The notes below the pieces were generated by a model that saw nothing but the letters and a program-made list of their open reading frames with translations, made no database searches and was not told where the DNA came from. Position numbers and translations under genes: made by a program. Below, piece by piece: positions 8,135-15,435 of a DNA stretch of 64,000 nucleotides. Origin of the DNA: Streptomyces sp. H39-S7. GTDB lineage: Bacteria; Actinomycetota; Actinomycetes; Streptomycetales; Streptomycetaceae. The first letter of the stretch is position 1; each line of letters starts with the position of its first letter. The stretch spans positions 124,001 through 188,000 of the forward strand of contig NZ_JAPVLU010000003.1 in assembly GCF_027158205.1 (NCBI RefSeq), in the 5' to 3' direction.

Positions 8135-9061
8135 GTGACGCTTCCCGCCGAGTTCCACGACATCGCCAAACGGATCAACAACTGGGGGCGGTGGGGCGAG
8201 GGCGACGAGATCGGCACGCTGAACCTGATCACCGACGAAGTGGTGCGCGTCGCGGCCGGGACCGTACGCAGTGGCCGGCGCGTCCCGCTGGCCCTGCCGC
8301 TGCAGCAGGACGGGGTGCAGACCGGCATGATCCCCGGCCGGGTCAACCCGCTGCGCACGATGGTCGCGCTCAACCTGGAGATATTCGGCCCGGGGACCAT
8401 CGCCACCAGCGACGACGCCGTGACGATGGGCTTGCAGGCGGCCACCCACTGGGACGGTCTGACCCACGTCTCGCACTCCGGGAAGATCTACAACGGCCGC
8501 CCGGCCGACTCCGTCACCGCGCACGGCGGCGCCGCCTTCAGCGGCATCGAGAAGGTGACGACCCTGGTCTCACGCGGCGTGCTGCTCGACGTCGCCGCCG
8601 CCAGAAAGCTGGACCGGCTGCCCGGCGACCACGCGGTCACCCCCGAGGACCTGGAAGCGGCCGAGGAACTCGCGGGCACCACGGTCCGTGCCGGGGACAT
8701 CGTGCTGGTCCGCACCGGCCAGATGCGCTCCTACCTGGGCGGCGACAAGCACGGCTACGCCTTCCCGTCCCCCGGGCTGTCCATCAGGACGCCGGAGTGG
8801 TTCCACGCCCGCGATGTGGCGGCGGTCGCCAACGACACGCTCACCTTCGAGATCTTCCCGCCCGAGATCGAGAACCTCTGGCTGCCCGTGCACGGACTCG
8901 ATCTCGTGGAGATGGGGATGCTGCAGGGCCAGAACTGGAATCTGGAGGAGTTGTCAGAGGCCTGCGCCGAGGCGGGGCGGTACGAGTTCTTCCTTGATGC
9001 CACGCCCGAGCCCTTCGTGGGCGGGGCAGGCAGTCCGGTCGCACCGGTCGCAGTGCTCTAG
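8135..9061 (+). CDS. Cyclase-family hydrolase (kynurenine formamidase-like fold)
   Basis: A 308-aa protein of the cyclase/KFA family. The metal-site motif is degenerate or variant: ATHWDGLTHVSHSGKIYNG in place of the classical HxGTHxDxPxH. Downstream are DIVLVRTGQM and the C-terminal PVHGLDLVEMGMLQGQNWN, the usual second part of the family. Such enzymes hydrolyse amide or lactone-like bonds. The exact reaction here is unknown. The GTG start has CAGGAGG seven bases upstream. It is transcribed divergently from the SDR operon with operator copy 2 between them. Its 3' end overlaps the convergent ATPase gene by 108 bases. Confidence 0.82.
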   Translation: MTLPAEFHDIAKRINNWGRWGEGDEIGTLNLITDEVVRVAAGTVRSGRRVPLALPLQQDGVQTGMIPGRVNPLRTMVALNLEIFGPGTIATSDDAVTMGLQAATHWDGLTHVSHSGKIYNGRPADSVTAHGGAAFSGIEKVTTLVSRGVLLDVAAARKLDRLPGDHAVTPEDLEAAEELAGTTVRAGDIVLVRTGQMRSYLGGDKHGYAFPSPGLSIRTPEWFHARDVAAVANDTLTFEIFPPEIENLWLPVHGLDLVEMGMLQGQNWNLEELSEACAEAGRYEFFLDATPEPFVGGAGSPVAPVAVL

Positions 9062-9643
9062 ACGCTTCAGGCTGATCCGCGGGTCCGTACGGGCCCGGTC
9101 CCCGAGCGCCCGGTCCATCGCCGTCCGGTCCATCGCGGTCCGGTCCATCGCCGTCCGGTCGACCGCAGTCCGCTCCCTGGTGACCCGGTGCGTCGTGCCC
9201 TGGCGCTCGGCGGGCTGCTGGTCGCCGGTCTCCCGGCAGGCGATCCGCTCGGCGCGGTCCACTTCGCACCAGATCCGCTTGCCGCCACCCTCGGGCTGCC
9301 AGCCCCACCGGTCGGCCAGCCCGTCCACCAGCTCCAGGCCCCGCCCCCCGGTCTCGTCCCGGTGCGCGTGCCGCGGGGTGGGCGGGCAGTCGCTGGCGTC
9401 CGCCACCTCGACCCGGACCGTCGTGTCGGAGGAGTCGGGGAAGAGCATGCGCAGCACGGCCGGACAGCCGGTGTGCACGACCGCGTTCGTCACGAGCTCG
9501 GAGATCAGCAGGATCAACGTCTCCGCGAGCGGTTCGTCGGCCCCTATACCGGAGCCCAGGAGCCGTGAGCGCGCCCATCGCCTGGCCCGGCCCACTTCCG
9601 CGGGATCAACGCCGACCTCGAGCTGAACCTGAAGCACCTGCAC
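8954..9643 (-). CDS. SpoIIAB/RsbW-like ATP-binding regulator
   Basis: A 229-aa protein. Residues 1-130 form a GHKL/HATPase_c_2 domain: an N box ISELVTNAVVHTG, then RVEVADASDC (D-x-S), then the G box TGGRGLELVDGLADRWGW. This domain typifies Streptomyces anti-sigma or switch kinases that act with STAS proteins. The remaining 95 residues have no family resemblance. They include a DRTAM pentapeptide repeat encoded by tandem 15-mers. The last 36 codons are antisense to the cyclase gene. The GTG start at 9643 is followed by a VLQVQLEV opening strand typical of the family. The partner is unknown; the STAS protein at 16664-17035 is a candidate. Confidence 0.8.
   Translation of the reverse strand: MQVLQVQLEVGVDPAEVGRARRWARSRLLGSGIGADEPLAETLILLISELVTNAVVHTGCPAVLRMLFPDSSDTTVRVEVADASDCPPTPRHAHRDETGGRGLELVDGLADRWGWQPEGGGKRIWCEVDRAERIACRETGDQQPAERQGTTHRVTRERTAVDRTAMDRTAMDRTAMDRALGDRARTDPRISLKRLEHCDRCDRTACPAHEGLGRGIKEELVPPRLGAGL
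9111..9170. repeat. Four tandem 15-bp units inside the ATPase gene
   Basis: Units start at 9111, 9126, 9141 and 9156. The first and third are identical (CGGTCCATCGCCGTC), the second differs at one base and the fourth is more diverged. In the minus-strand frame they encode DRTAM-type pentapeptides. Length variation between strains would be expected and would stay in frame. Confidence 0.85.
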
Positions 9644-10026
9644 CGCTCACACCATCCGAACCGGCGGACACATCGCCTCGCGCCACGGGAGAGTCACCGT
9701 ACGTGACGCCCTTGAAGCACAGCATGATTGACCTACAGTCACCACAACAAGCGCTTCGGGCATATTCCAGCGGAAAGGAGTATGCGTACCGCATACTGCG
9801 CGAAGCACATCGCGGGCCGTGCGGGGAGGATTCGAACGCCCAGACGTCCCACGTGCGGCGCCCGCCCGGCTCCGCCGGGCGGCGACCACTCGGCGCCTCT
9901 GTACCTCTCGCACCCGATGGAGCGTACCCGAGCCGGACGCCGACTCCGGTCCGTCACGAGTAACGCCTAGGACACAACCCGATATCAACGCAGTGTCACC
10001 GTGCGCTCACCGGACCTCCCGCGCCG
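9644..10026. other. 383-base region without a convincing gene
   Basis: No reading frame here has Streptomyces-like third-position bias. Bases 9860-9883 contain a GC-rich perfect hairpin (CGCCCGGC / GCCGGGCG). Read on the minus strand, the stretch around 9819-9913 contains a tRNA T-arm-like motif (GTTCGAATCC) and a D-arm-like GCCGAGTGGT about 50-60 bases apart, but no complete cloverleaf. The part adjacent to 9643 must hold the promoter of the ATPase gene. Confidence 0.5.
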
Positions 10027-11043
10027 TCACCCGAGGAGTCCCGCCGCCAGCTCCTCCTTCTGGCGCTCCGCTTCCCCGCGTCCCGCGGCGAGCACCCAGG
10101 ACCGCTTGATGTGGAGGTGTACATCGGCCTCCCACGTGAAGCCCATCCCCCCGAAGACCTGCAGACAGTCCCGTGCGTTGCGCGCCGCCGCGTCGTCGGC
10201 GAGCAGCCGCGCCGCGGCCGTCTCGAAGCCGTCGCCGGACACCGCCGCCGCGTAGACGGCGGTACGGGCCATCTCCACCCGCACGAGCATGTCCGCGCAC
10301 AGGTGTTTCACCGCCTGGAACGCCCCGATCGGCCGCCCGAACTGCTCCCGTTCCCGCGCGTGTTGCACGGCCATCGCCAGAGTCCTGCCCGCGCTGCCCA
10401 CCTGCTGCGCCGCGGTCAGCAGCGCGGCCTCCCGCCGCAGTGAGGCCACGTCGACGCCGGTACTCCCGCCGGCCCCGCCGTCGAGAGCCCGAGCCCCGCT
10501 CAGATCGCTGCCGGGCAGGTGGAGGGGGGTGAGCGGGTCGGCGGAGCGGATCGCCGCGGCCGGGAATCCGTCCGCCGCGAAGAGCCCGGCGCGCGCGGAC
10601 GAAGCCCCCGGCTCCCCCAGCGCCAGCACGGCGTCCGCGCCGCCCAGGTGCCCGATCGGGGCGGGCGGCAGCGCCAGGGCCACCAGCAGCTCCCCGGCCG
10701 CCGCGCCCGCCGCCACCGGCCCGGTCAGATGGGTCGCCGCCAGCTGCGTACCGACCAGCGGACCCGGCAGCAGGACGCGGCCGGCCTCCTCGAGGACGAG
10801 CACCGCCTCGGGCAGTCCGAGGCCCACGCCGCCGGCAGCACCCTCCGGCAGCCTGAGCGCGAAGAACCCGGCCTCGCCCAGCTCACGCCACAGCGCCCGG
10901 TCGACCACCCGCGGACCGCCCGCGACCCAGCCGTCCCCCGCGTCCACCGCCGCGCGCAGCGCCTCGCGCGGGAACCGCCCGGCGAGCAGCTCCCGCACGC
11001 CCGTCCGCAGCGCCTCTTGATCCTCTGTGGGTTGGAAATCCAC
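10027..11043 (-). CDS. Acyl-CoA dehydrogenase, short form (probable heteromer subunit)
   Basis: A 338-aa acyl-CoA dehydrogenase. The N-terminal helical part (VDFQPTEDQEALRTGVREL) and the C-terminal half (AREREQFGRPIGAFQAVKH, then QVFGGMGFTWEADVHLHIKR) are clear, while the middle beta domain is diverged and Ala/Gly-rich. Short, partly degenerate acyl-CoA dehydrogenases of this type pair with a full-length partner into alpha2-beta2 enzymes in mycobacterial sterol catabolism (FadE26-27, FadE28-29). The GTG start lies 23 bases after the stop of the longer acyl-CoA dehydrogenase gene. Last gene of the amidohydrolase operon. The pairing is inference from context. Confidence 0.82.
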   Translation of the reverse strand: MDFQPTEDQEALRTGVRELLAGRFPREALRAAVDAGDGWVAGGPRVVDRALWRELGEAGFFALRLPEGAAGGVGLGLPEAVLVLEEAGRVLLPGPLVGTQLAATHLTGPVAAGAAAGELLVALALPPAPIGHLGGADAVLALGEPGASSARAGLFAADGFPAAAIRSADPLTPLHLPGSDLSGARALDGGAGGSTGVDVASLRREAALLTAAQQVGSAGRTLAMAVQHAREREQFGRPIGAFQAVKHLCADMLVRVEMARTAVYAAAVSGDGFETAAARLLADDAAARNARDCLQVFGGMGFTWEADVHLHIKRSWVLAAGRGEAERQKEELAAGLLG

Positions 11044-11066
11044 GGTCAGCCCCCGTTCCCCGGCTC

Positions 11067-12233
11067 TCAGCCCTTCGGAAGGCCGAGGATGCGCTCGGCC
11101 ACGATGTTCTTCTGGATCTGCGAGGTGCCGGCCGCGATCGTGTAGGAGAGCGACGACAGCCGCTCCGCCGTCCACGGGTGCCCGGCGTCCTGCGCGAGCG
11201 GCCCCAGCACCTCGGCGGCCGCGTCGTACAGCTCCTGCCGGGCGTGCGAGTAGCGCAGCTTGAAGACCGACCCGCCCGTCCCGGGCACGCCCGTGCCGCC
11301 CGCCCGCAGCGAGCGCTCCGCCTCGCTGACGTTCCACTGGGTGAGCCGCCACAGGACGGAGAACTCCGCCGCGAGCCGGCCCAGCCTGCGCCGCAGCGCC
11401 GGATCGTCCCAGCTGCCGTTCTCCTTCGCGGCGCGCGCGACCTCGCCGAGCACGCGGCGGCAGGCGACGACCTCGCCGACGAAGGCGGTGCCGCGCTCGA
11501 AGGAGAGGGTGACCATGGTGACGCGCCAGCCGTCGTTCTCCTCCCCCACCCGGTTGGCGACCGGTACCCGCACCTCGTCGAGGAACATCTCGGCGAACTC
11601 CGTCGACCCGGCGAGGGTGCGCAGCGGCCGTACCGTGACGCCCGGGGCGTCCATCGGCATCGCGAGCCAGGAGATGCCGCGGTGCTTGGGCGCCTGCGGA
11701 TCGGTGCGGACCAGCAGCTCGCACCAGTCCGCGACCTCCGCGTGCGAGGTCCAGATCTTCGAGCCGGTCACCACGTAGGCGTCGCCGTCGCGGACCGCGC
11801 GCGTCCGCAGTGAGGCCAGGTCGGAGCCGGCGCCGGGTTCGCTGAACCCCTGGCACCACACGTCGTCGCCGCGCAGCACCGGCGGCAGCCAGCGCCGCCG
11901 CTGCTCCTCGGTGCCCTCGGCGGCGATGGTGGGTCCGGCGTGCAGCAACCCCACGAAGTTGGCGCCCACGTAGGGCGCGCCCGCCTTCTCCGTCTCCTCC
12001 AGGAAGATCAGGTGCTGCACCGGCGTCGCGCCGCGCCCGCCCGCGTCGACCGGCCAGTGCAGGCCCGCGTACCCGGCGTCGTACAGCGTTCGCTGCCAGC
12101 CGGCGTCGTACGCGCGCCGCCCCGGCCAGTCGCGGGGGTCGGGGCGGGGCGGCAGCTTCGGCAGGACGTCGCGGAGCCAGGACCGCAGGCCGGCCCGGAA
12201 CTCCTCCTGCTCGGCGGTGTACGTCAGATCCAC
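11067..12233 (-). CDS. Acyl-CoA dehydrogenase, long form
   Basis: A 388-aa acyl-CoA dehydrogenase with WCQGFSEPGAGSDLASLRT, YVVTGSKIWTSHAEVADWC and the C-terminal IAAGTSQIQKNIVAERILG. The position that is Glu in medium-chain enzymes (IYEGTSQIQ) is Ala here, so the catalytic base must be elsewhere, for instance in the helix-G region or in the partner subunit. It follows the amidohydrolase gene by 7 bases and precedes the short acyl-CoA dehydrogenase gene. This order is that of the heteromeric steroid-side-chain enzymes. The substrate is not predictable, although branched or cyclic acyl-CoAs are usual for this group. Confidence 0.86.
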   Translation of the reverse strand: MDLTYTAEQEEFRAGLRSWLRDVLPKLPPRPDPRDWPGRRAYDAGWQRTLYDAGYAGLHWPVDAGGRGATPVQHLIFLEETEKAGAPYVGANFVGLLHAGPTIAAEGTEEQRRRWLPPVLRGDDVWCQGFSEPGAGSDLASLRTRAVRDGDAYVVTGSKIWTSHAEVADWCELLVRTDPQAPKHRGISWLAMPMDAPGVTVRPLRTLAGSTEFAEMFLDEVRVPVANRVGEENDGWRVTMVTLSFERGTAFVGEVVACRRVLGEVARAAKENGSWDDPALRRRLGRLAAEFSVLWRLTQWNVSEAERSLRAGGTGVPGTGGSVFKLRYSHARQELYDAAAEVLGPLAQDAGHPWTAERLSSLSYTIAAGTSQIQKNIVAERILGLPKG

Positions 12234-12240
12234 GCGCGCC

Positions 12241-13467
12241 TCACCTGCCGGCCTTCACGAGCGAGGAGAGGTCGAGCCCCCGGTCGAAGTCGAGGTCGAG
12301 CATCCGGATCGCGTTGCCGCGCATGAGCTTGTAGACGGTCTCGTCGTCGATCCCCTTCATGTGGTCCTCGGCGACCGCCTTGGTGTGCGGGAAGGTCGAG
12401 TCCACATGCGGGTAGTCCGTCTCGAAGGTCGCGTTGTCCCGTCCGACGACGTCCAGCGACGCGACCCCGTGCTTGTCGCGGAAGAAGCAGCAGAAGATCT
12501 GCCGGTAGTAGTACGTCGACGGCGGCTCGGGGATGATGTCGCGCACCCCGCCCCAGGCCCGGTGCTCCTCCCAGACGGTGTCGGCGCGCTCCAGGGCGTA
12601 CGGGATCCAGCCCATCTGGCCCTCGCTGTAGGCGAGCTTGAGGGTCGGGAACTTGACGAGGACCCCGCTGAAGAGGAAGTCCATCATCGAGGCCATCGCG
12701 TTGTTGAAGCTGAGCGCGGCCTGGACGGCGGGCGGCGCGTCCGGTGAGGCCGCGGGCATCTGCGAGGACGAGCCGATGTGCATGTTCACGACCGTGCCGG
12801 TCTCCTGGCACACCGCGAAGAAGGGGTCCCAGTAGCCGGAGTGGATGCTCGGCAGGCCCAGGTGCGTCGGGATCTCGCTGAAGGTGACGGCCTTGACGCC
12901 GCGAGCGGCGTTGCGGCGGATCTCGGCCACGGCCAGGTCGATGTCCCACAGCGGGATGATGCAGAGCGGGATGAGCCGGCCGCCGCTGTCGCCGCACCAC
13001 TCGTCGACCATCCAGTCGTTGTAGGCGCGCACGCAGGCCAGCGCGACCTCCTTGTCGTGCGCCTCGGAGAACGTCTGCCCGCAGAACCGCGGGAAGGTCG
13101 GGAAGCAGAGCGACGCCTCGACGTGGTTGAGGTCCATGTCCGCCAGGCGTTCCTTGGGGTCCCAGCAGCCGCGGCGCATCTCGGCGCGGGTGATGCCCTC
13201 CAGGGTCATGTCGTCGCGGTCGAAGCCGACGGCGGCGATGTTCCGCTTGTACGGGAACTTGAGGTCCTCGTAGATCCACCAGTCGGTGGGCGGTCCGTCC
13301 GGGTCCATCGTGATCTGGTACTTCCCGGCGACGTACGCCAGCTCACCGATACCTGCGGTCAGCGGCTTCGGACCCCGGTCGTGGTACTTGGCCGGCAGCC
13401 ACTTCTCGAAGAGGTGCGCGGGCTCGATGACGTGGTCGTCGACGCTGATGATCCTGGGCAGTTCCAT
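12241..13467 (-). CDS. Amidohydrolase-2 family (TIM-barrel metal-dependent hydrolase)
   Basis: A 408-aa protein. It opens with IISVDDHVIEPAHLFEKWL, which holds the DxHxxE metal-binding start of the amidohydrolase-2 family. VVNMHIGSSSQMP supplies the central His. The C-terminal FETDYPHVDSTFPHT supplies the Asp/His pair (S/T-D-x-P-H-x-D type). Members include decarboxylases (ACMSD-like) and hydrolases. In actinomycetes this subtype is commonly linked to acyl-CoA catabolism, with the reaction unproven. AGGGAGAGG stands before the ATG at 13467. The gene heads a three-gene operon. Operator copy 3 lies 19 bases upstream of its start codon. Confidence 0.85.
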   Translation of the reverse strand: MELPRIISVDDHVIEPAHLFEKWLPAKYHDRGPKPLTAGIGELAYVAGKYQITMDPDGPPTDWWIYEDLKFPYKRNIAAVGFDRDDMTLEGITRAEMRRGCWDPKERLADMDLNHVEASLCFPTFPRFCGQTFSEAHDKEVALACVRAYNDWMVDEWCGDSGGRLIPLCIIPLWDIDLAVAEIRRNAARGVKAVTFSEIPTHLGLPSIHSGYWDPFFAVCQETGTVVNMHIGSSSQMPAASPDAPPAVQAALSFNNAMASMMDFLFSGVLVKFPTLKLAYSEGQMGWIPYALERADTVWEEHRAWGGVRDIIPEPPSTYYYRQIFCCFFRDKHGVASLDVVGRDNATFETDYPHVDSTFPHTKAVAEDHMKGIDDETVYKLMRGNAIRMLDLDFDRGLDLSSLVKAGR

Positions 13468-13485
13468 CGGCCTCTCCCTGCAGAT

Positions 13486-13500
13486 CTGATGGATCGTCAG
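13486..13500. promoter_or_regulatory. Operator copy 3, CTGATGGATCGTCAG
   Basis: A 6+3+6 inverted repeat with one mismatch, extended by AT on both sides (13484-13502). It lies directly downstream of the candidate -10 hexamer of the amidohydrolase operon. This is the same geometry as at operator copy 2. Confidence 0.7.
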
Positions 13501-13504
13501 ATTT

Positions 13505-13533
13505 AGAGTACGCACGCACACACCCCGCGTCCA
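13505..13533 (-). promoter_or_regulatory. Promoter of the amidohydrolase operon
   Basis: On the minus strand, TGGACG (13533-13528) and TACTCT (13510-13505) are separated by 17 bases, a good match to a vegetative -35/-10 pair. The predicted start lies in operator copy 3. Inferred from sequence only. Confidence 0.5.
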
Positions 13534-13587
13534 TCGGCGTCACACCCCTGGACCGGTGGGGCCCCGCCGCATACGCTGCGGCCATAT

Positions 13588-13602
13588 CTGACGCAACGTC
13601 AG
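13588..13602. promoter_or_regulatory. Operator copy 4, CTGACGCAACGTCAG
   Basis: A perfect 6+3+6 inverted repeat, 28 bases upstream of the acyl-CoA ligase start codon. Its centre is 102 bases from that of operator copy 3, so the divergent promoters of the amidohydrolase and ligase each have one site. Confidence 0.72.
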
Positions 13603-13630
13603 CTACGGTGACGGCACGGAGGAGACCGGC

Positions 13631-15193
13631 ATGGACGCGACCATCGAGGCCCTCGGCGACTCCCCGACGCTCTGGGCGCTCGCCGCCCGCCGCGCCGAGC
13701 TCACCCCCGACGCCCCCGTCCTCCTCGACACCGACGGCCGCCGCCTCACCTTCGGCGAGCTGCGCGACCGCTCCGAGCGCGTCGCCGCCGGCCTCCACGA
13801 CCTCGGCGTCCGGCCCGGCAGCCGGTTCGCCTGGCAGCTGCCCACCCGGATCGAGACGGTGCTGCTGACCTTCGCGCTCGCCCGGCTCGGCGCCGTGCAG
13901 ACCCCGCTCATCCCCTTCTACCGGGACCGTGAGGTCGGCTACGCGCTGCGCGAGGCCGGGGCGGAGTTCTTCGCGATACCCGGCGAATGGCGCGGCCACG
14001 ACTACGCGGCGATGGCCGACCGCCTCGCGCCGCGCCTCTCCCGGCCGCCGCTCCTGCTCACCGCGTACGACCAACTCCCCGACGGCGACCCGGCCGTGCT
14101 GCCGGAACCGCCCGCCGACGGCACGTCCGTCCGCTGGATCTACTGGACCTCGGGCACCACCTCGGACCCCAAGGGCGTTCTGCACACCGACCGCAGCCTC
14201 ATCGCCGCCGGCGGCTGCCTCGCCCACGCCCTGCGCCTCACCCCCGACGACATCGGCTCCATGGCCTTCCCCTACGCCCATGTCGCCGGGCCCGACTACA
14301 CCGTGATGCTGATGCTGTACGGGTTCCCCGCGCTGCTCCTGGAGCACTTCGCGCTGCCCGCCTCGCTCGACGCCTACCGGGCGCACGGCGTCACGGTCGC
14401 GGGCGGCAGCACCGTCTTCTACTCGATGTTCCTCGCGGAGCAGCGCAAGGACCCCGGCCGCAAGCTCATCCCCAGCCTGCGGCTGCTGGCGGGCGGCGGG
14501 GCGCCGATGCCGCCCGAGCTGTACTACGAGGTCACCCGGGAGATGGGCTGCCAACTCACCCACGGCTACGGCATGACCGAGGTCCCCATGATCACCATGG
14601 GCGCCCCCGACGACACCCCCGACCACCTCGCGACCACCGAGGGCCGCCCCCCTGCCGCGATGGAGATCCGGATCACGGACTCCGACGGCAAGCCGCTGCC
14701 CGCCGGCACCGACGGCGAGGTCAGGCTGCGCGGCGAGGCCGTCTGCCGGGGCTACCTCCACGCCGGCCAGACCGCCGAGGTCTTCGACCCGGACGGCTTC
14801 CTCATCACCGGTGACCTCGGCCGGCTCACCCCGGACGGCTATCTCGTCCTCACCGGCCGGCTCAAGGACATCATCATCCGCAAGGGCGAGAACATCTCCG
14901 CCCAGGAGATCGAGGACCTGCTCTACGAGCACCCCGCGGTCGCCGAAGCCGCCGTCGTCGGACTGCCCGACCCCGAACGCGGCGAACGCGTCTGCGCCGT
15001 CGTGGAACAACCCGCCGGCGCCCCGCCGATCACCCTCGCCGACATCACCGGCTACCTGCGCGACCACGGCCTGTCCGCCCACAAACTCCCGGAACAACTG
15101 GAGATCGTGGACGCCCTCCCCCGCAACGACGTACTCCGCAAGGTCCTGAAGTTCAAACTGCGCGAGCGCTTCGGCGGCACGGAACCGTCGTGA
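13631..15193 (+). CDS. AMP-dependent acyl-CoA synthetase/ligase
   Basis: A 520-aa ANL-superfamily enzyme. The phosphate-binding loop is WTSGTTSDPKGVLHTDRSL, the A4/A5 motif is THGYGMTEVPM, and the hinge region is ITGDLGRL followed by KDIIIRKGENISAQEIEDLL. The C-terminal catalytic Lys region is LPRNDVLRKVLKFKLRE. It activates a carboxylic acid to acyl-adenylate and then acyl-CoA, which would be the entry step for the acyl-CoA dehydrogenases here. It resembles the cyclohexanecarboxylate/medium-chain ligase group. ACGGAGGAGACC precedes the ATG. It is divergent from the amidohydrolase operon and probably controlled by operator copy 4. Confidence 0.9.
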   Translation: MDATIEALGDSPTLWALAARRAELTPDAPVLLDTDGRRLTFGELRDRSERVAAGLHDLGVRPGSRFAWQLPTRIETVLLTFALARLGAVQTPLIPFYRDREVGYALREAGAEFFAIPGEWRGHDYAAMADRLAPRLSRPPLLLTAYDQLPDGDPAVLPEPPADGTSVRWIYWTSGTTSDPKGVLHTDRSLIAAGGCLAHALRLTPDDIGSMAFPYAHVAGPDYTVMLMLYGFPALLLEHFALPASLDAYRAHGVTVAGGSTVFYSMFLAEQRKDPGRKLIPSLRLLAGGGAPMPPELYYEVTREMGCQLTHGYGMTEVPMITMGAPDDTPDHLATTEGRPPAAMEIRITDSDGKPLPAGTDGEVRLRGEAVCRGYLHAGQTAEVFDPDGFLITGDLGRLTPDGYLVLTGRLKDIIIRKGENISAQEIEDLLYEHPAVAEAAVVGLPDPERGERVCAVVEQPAGAPPITLADITGYLRDHGLSAHKLPEQLEIVDALPRNDVLRKVLKFKLRERFGGTEPS

Positions 15194-15435
15194 ACCCACC
15201 CGCGACGCCGGCAAGCGGGCGAGGCCGCCGGAAGTGGGGGGGAGGTTTCGGAACGATGGTGACTTTTCCGGGTAATCTTCCTTTCGGGTTTGGCGGGGCG
15301 TGACAGGTGCGGACGGGGGTGTCGCGGTAGCCGCTACTCTGCGTCTGTTGACCACGTAACTTCCGGGACGCGTCGCCGAGTTGACGCGCGCAGTCGTCCG
15401 GCCACGTGGCGCGACCAGGGGCTTGGGAGGCGGAC

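Noticed and set aside
9111..9170. CRISPR-like direct repeats
   Set aside because: The units are 15 bases, contiguous, without spacers, and lie in frame within a gene. No CRISPR array or cas gene is visible in the window.
9606..9794. Small 62-codon frame on the minus strand upstream of the ATPase gene
   Set aside because: It has many A/T-ending codons unlike real genes here, no ribosome binding site and no similarity that I recognise.
9819..9913. Calling a tRNA gene on the minus strand
   Set aside because: D-arm-like and T-arm-like blocks are present, but the T stem has a mismatch, the acceptor ends do not fit the T-arm register and no anticodon arm can be assigned. Kept only as a finding.
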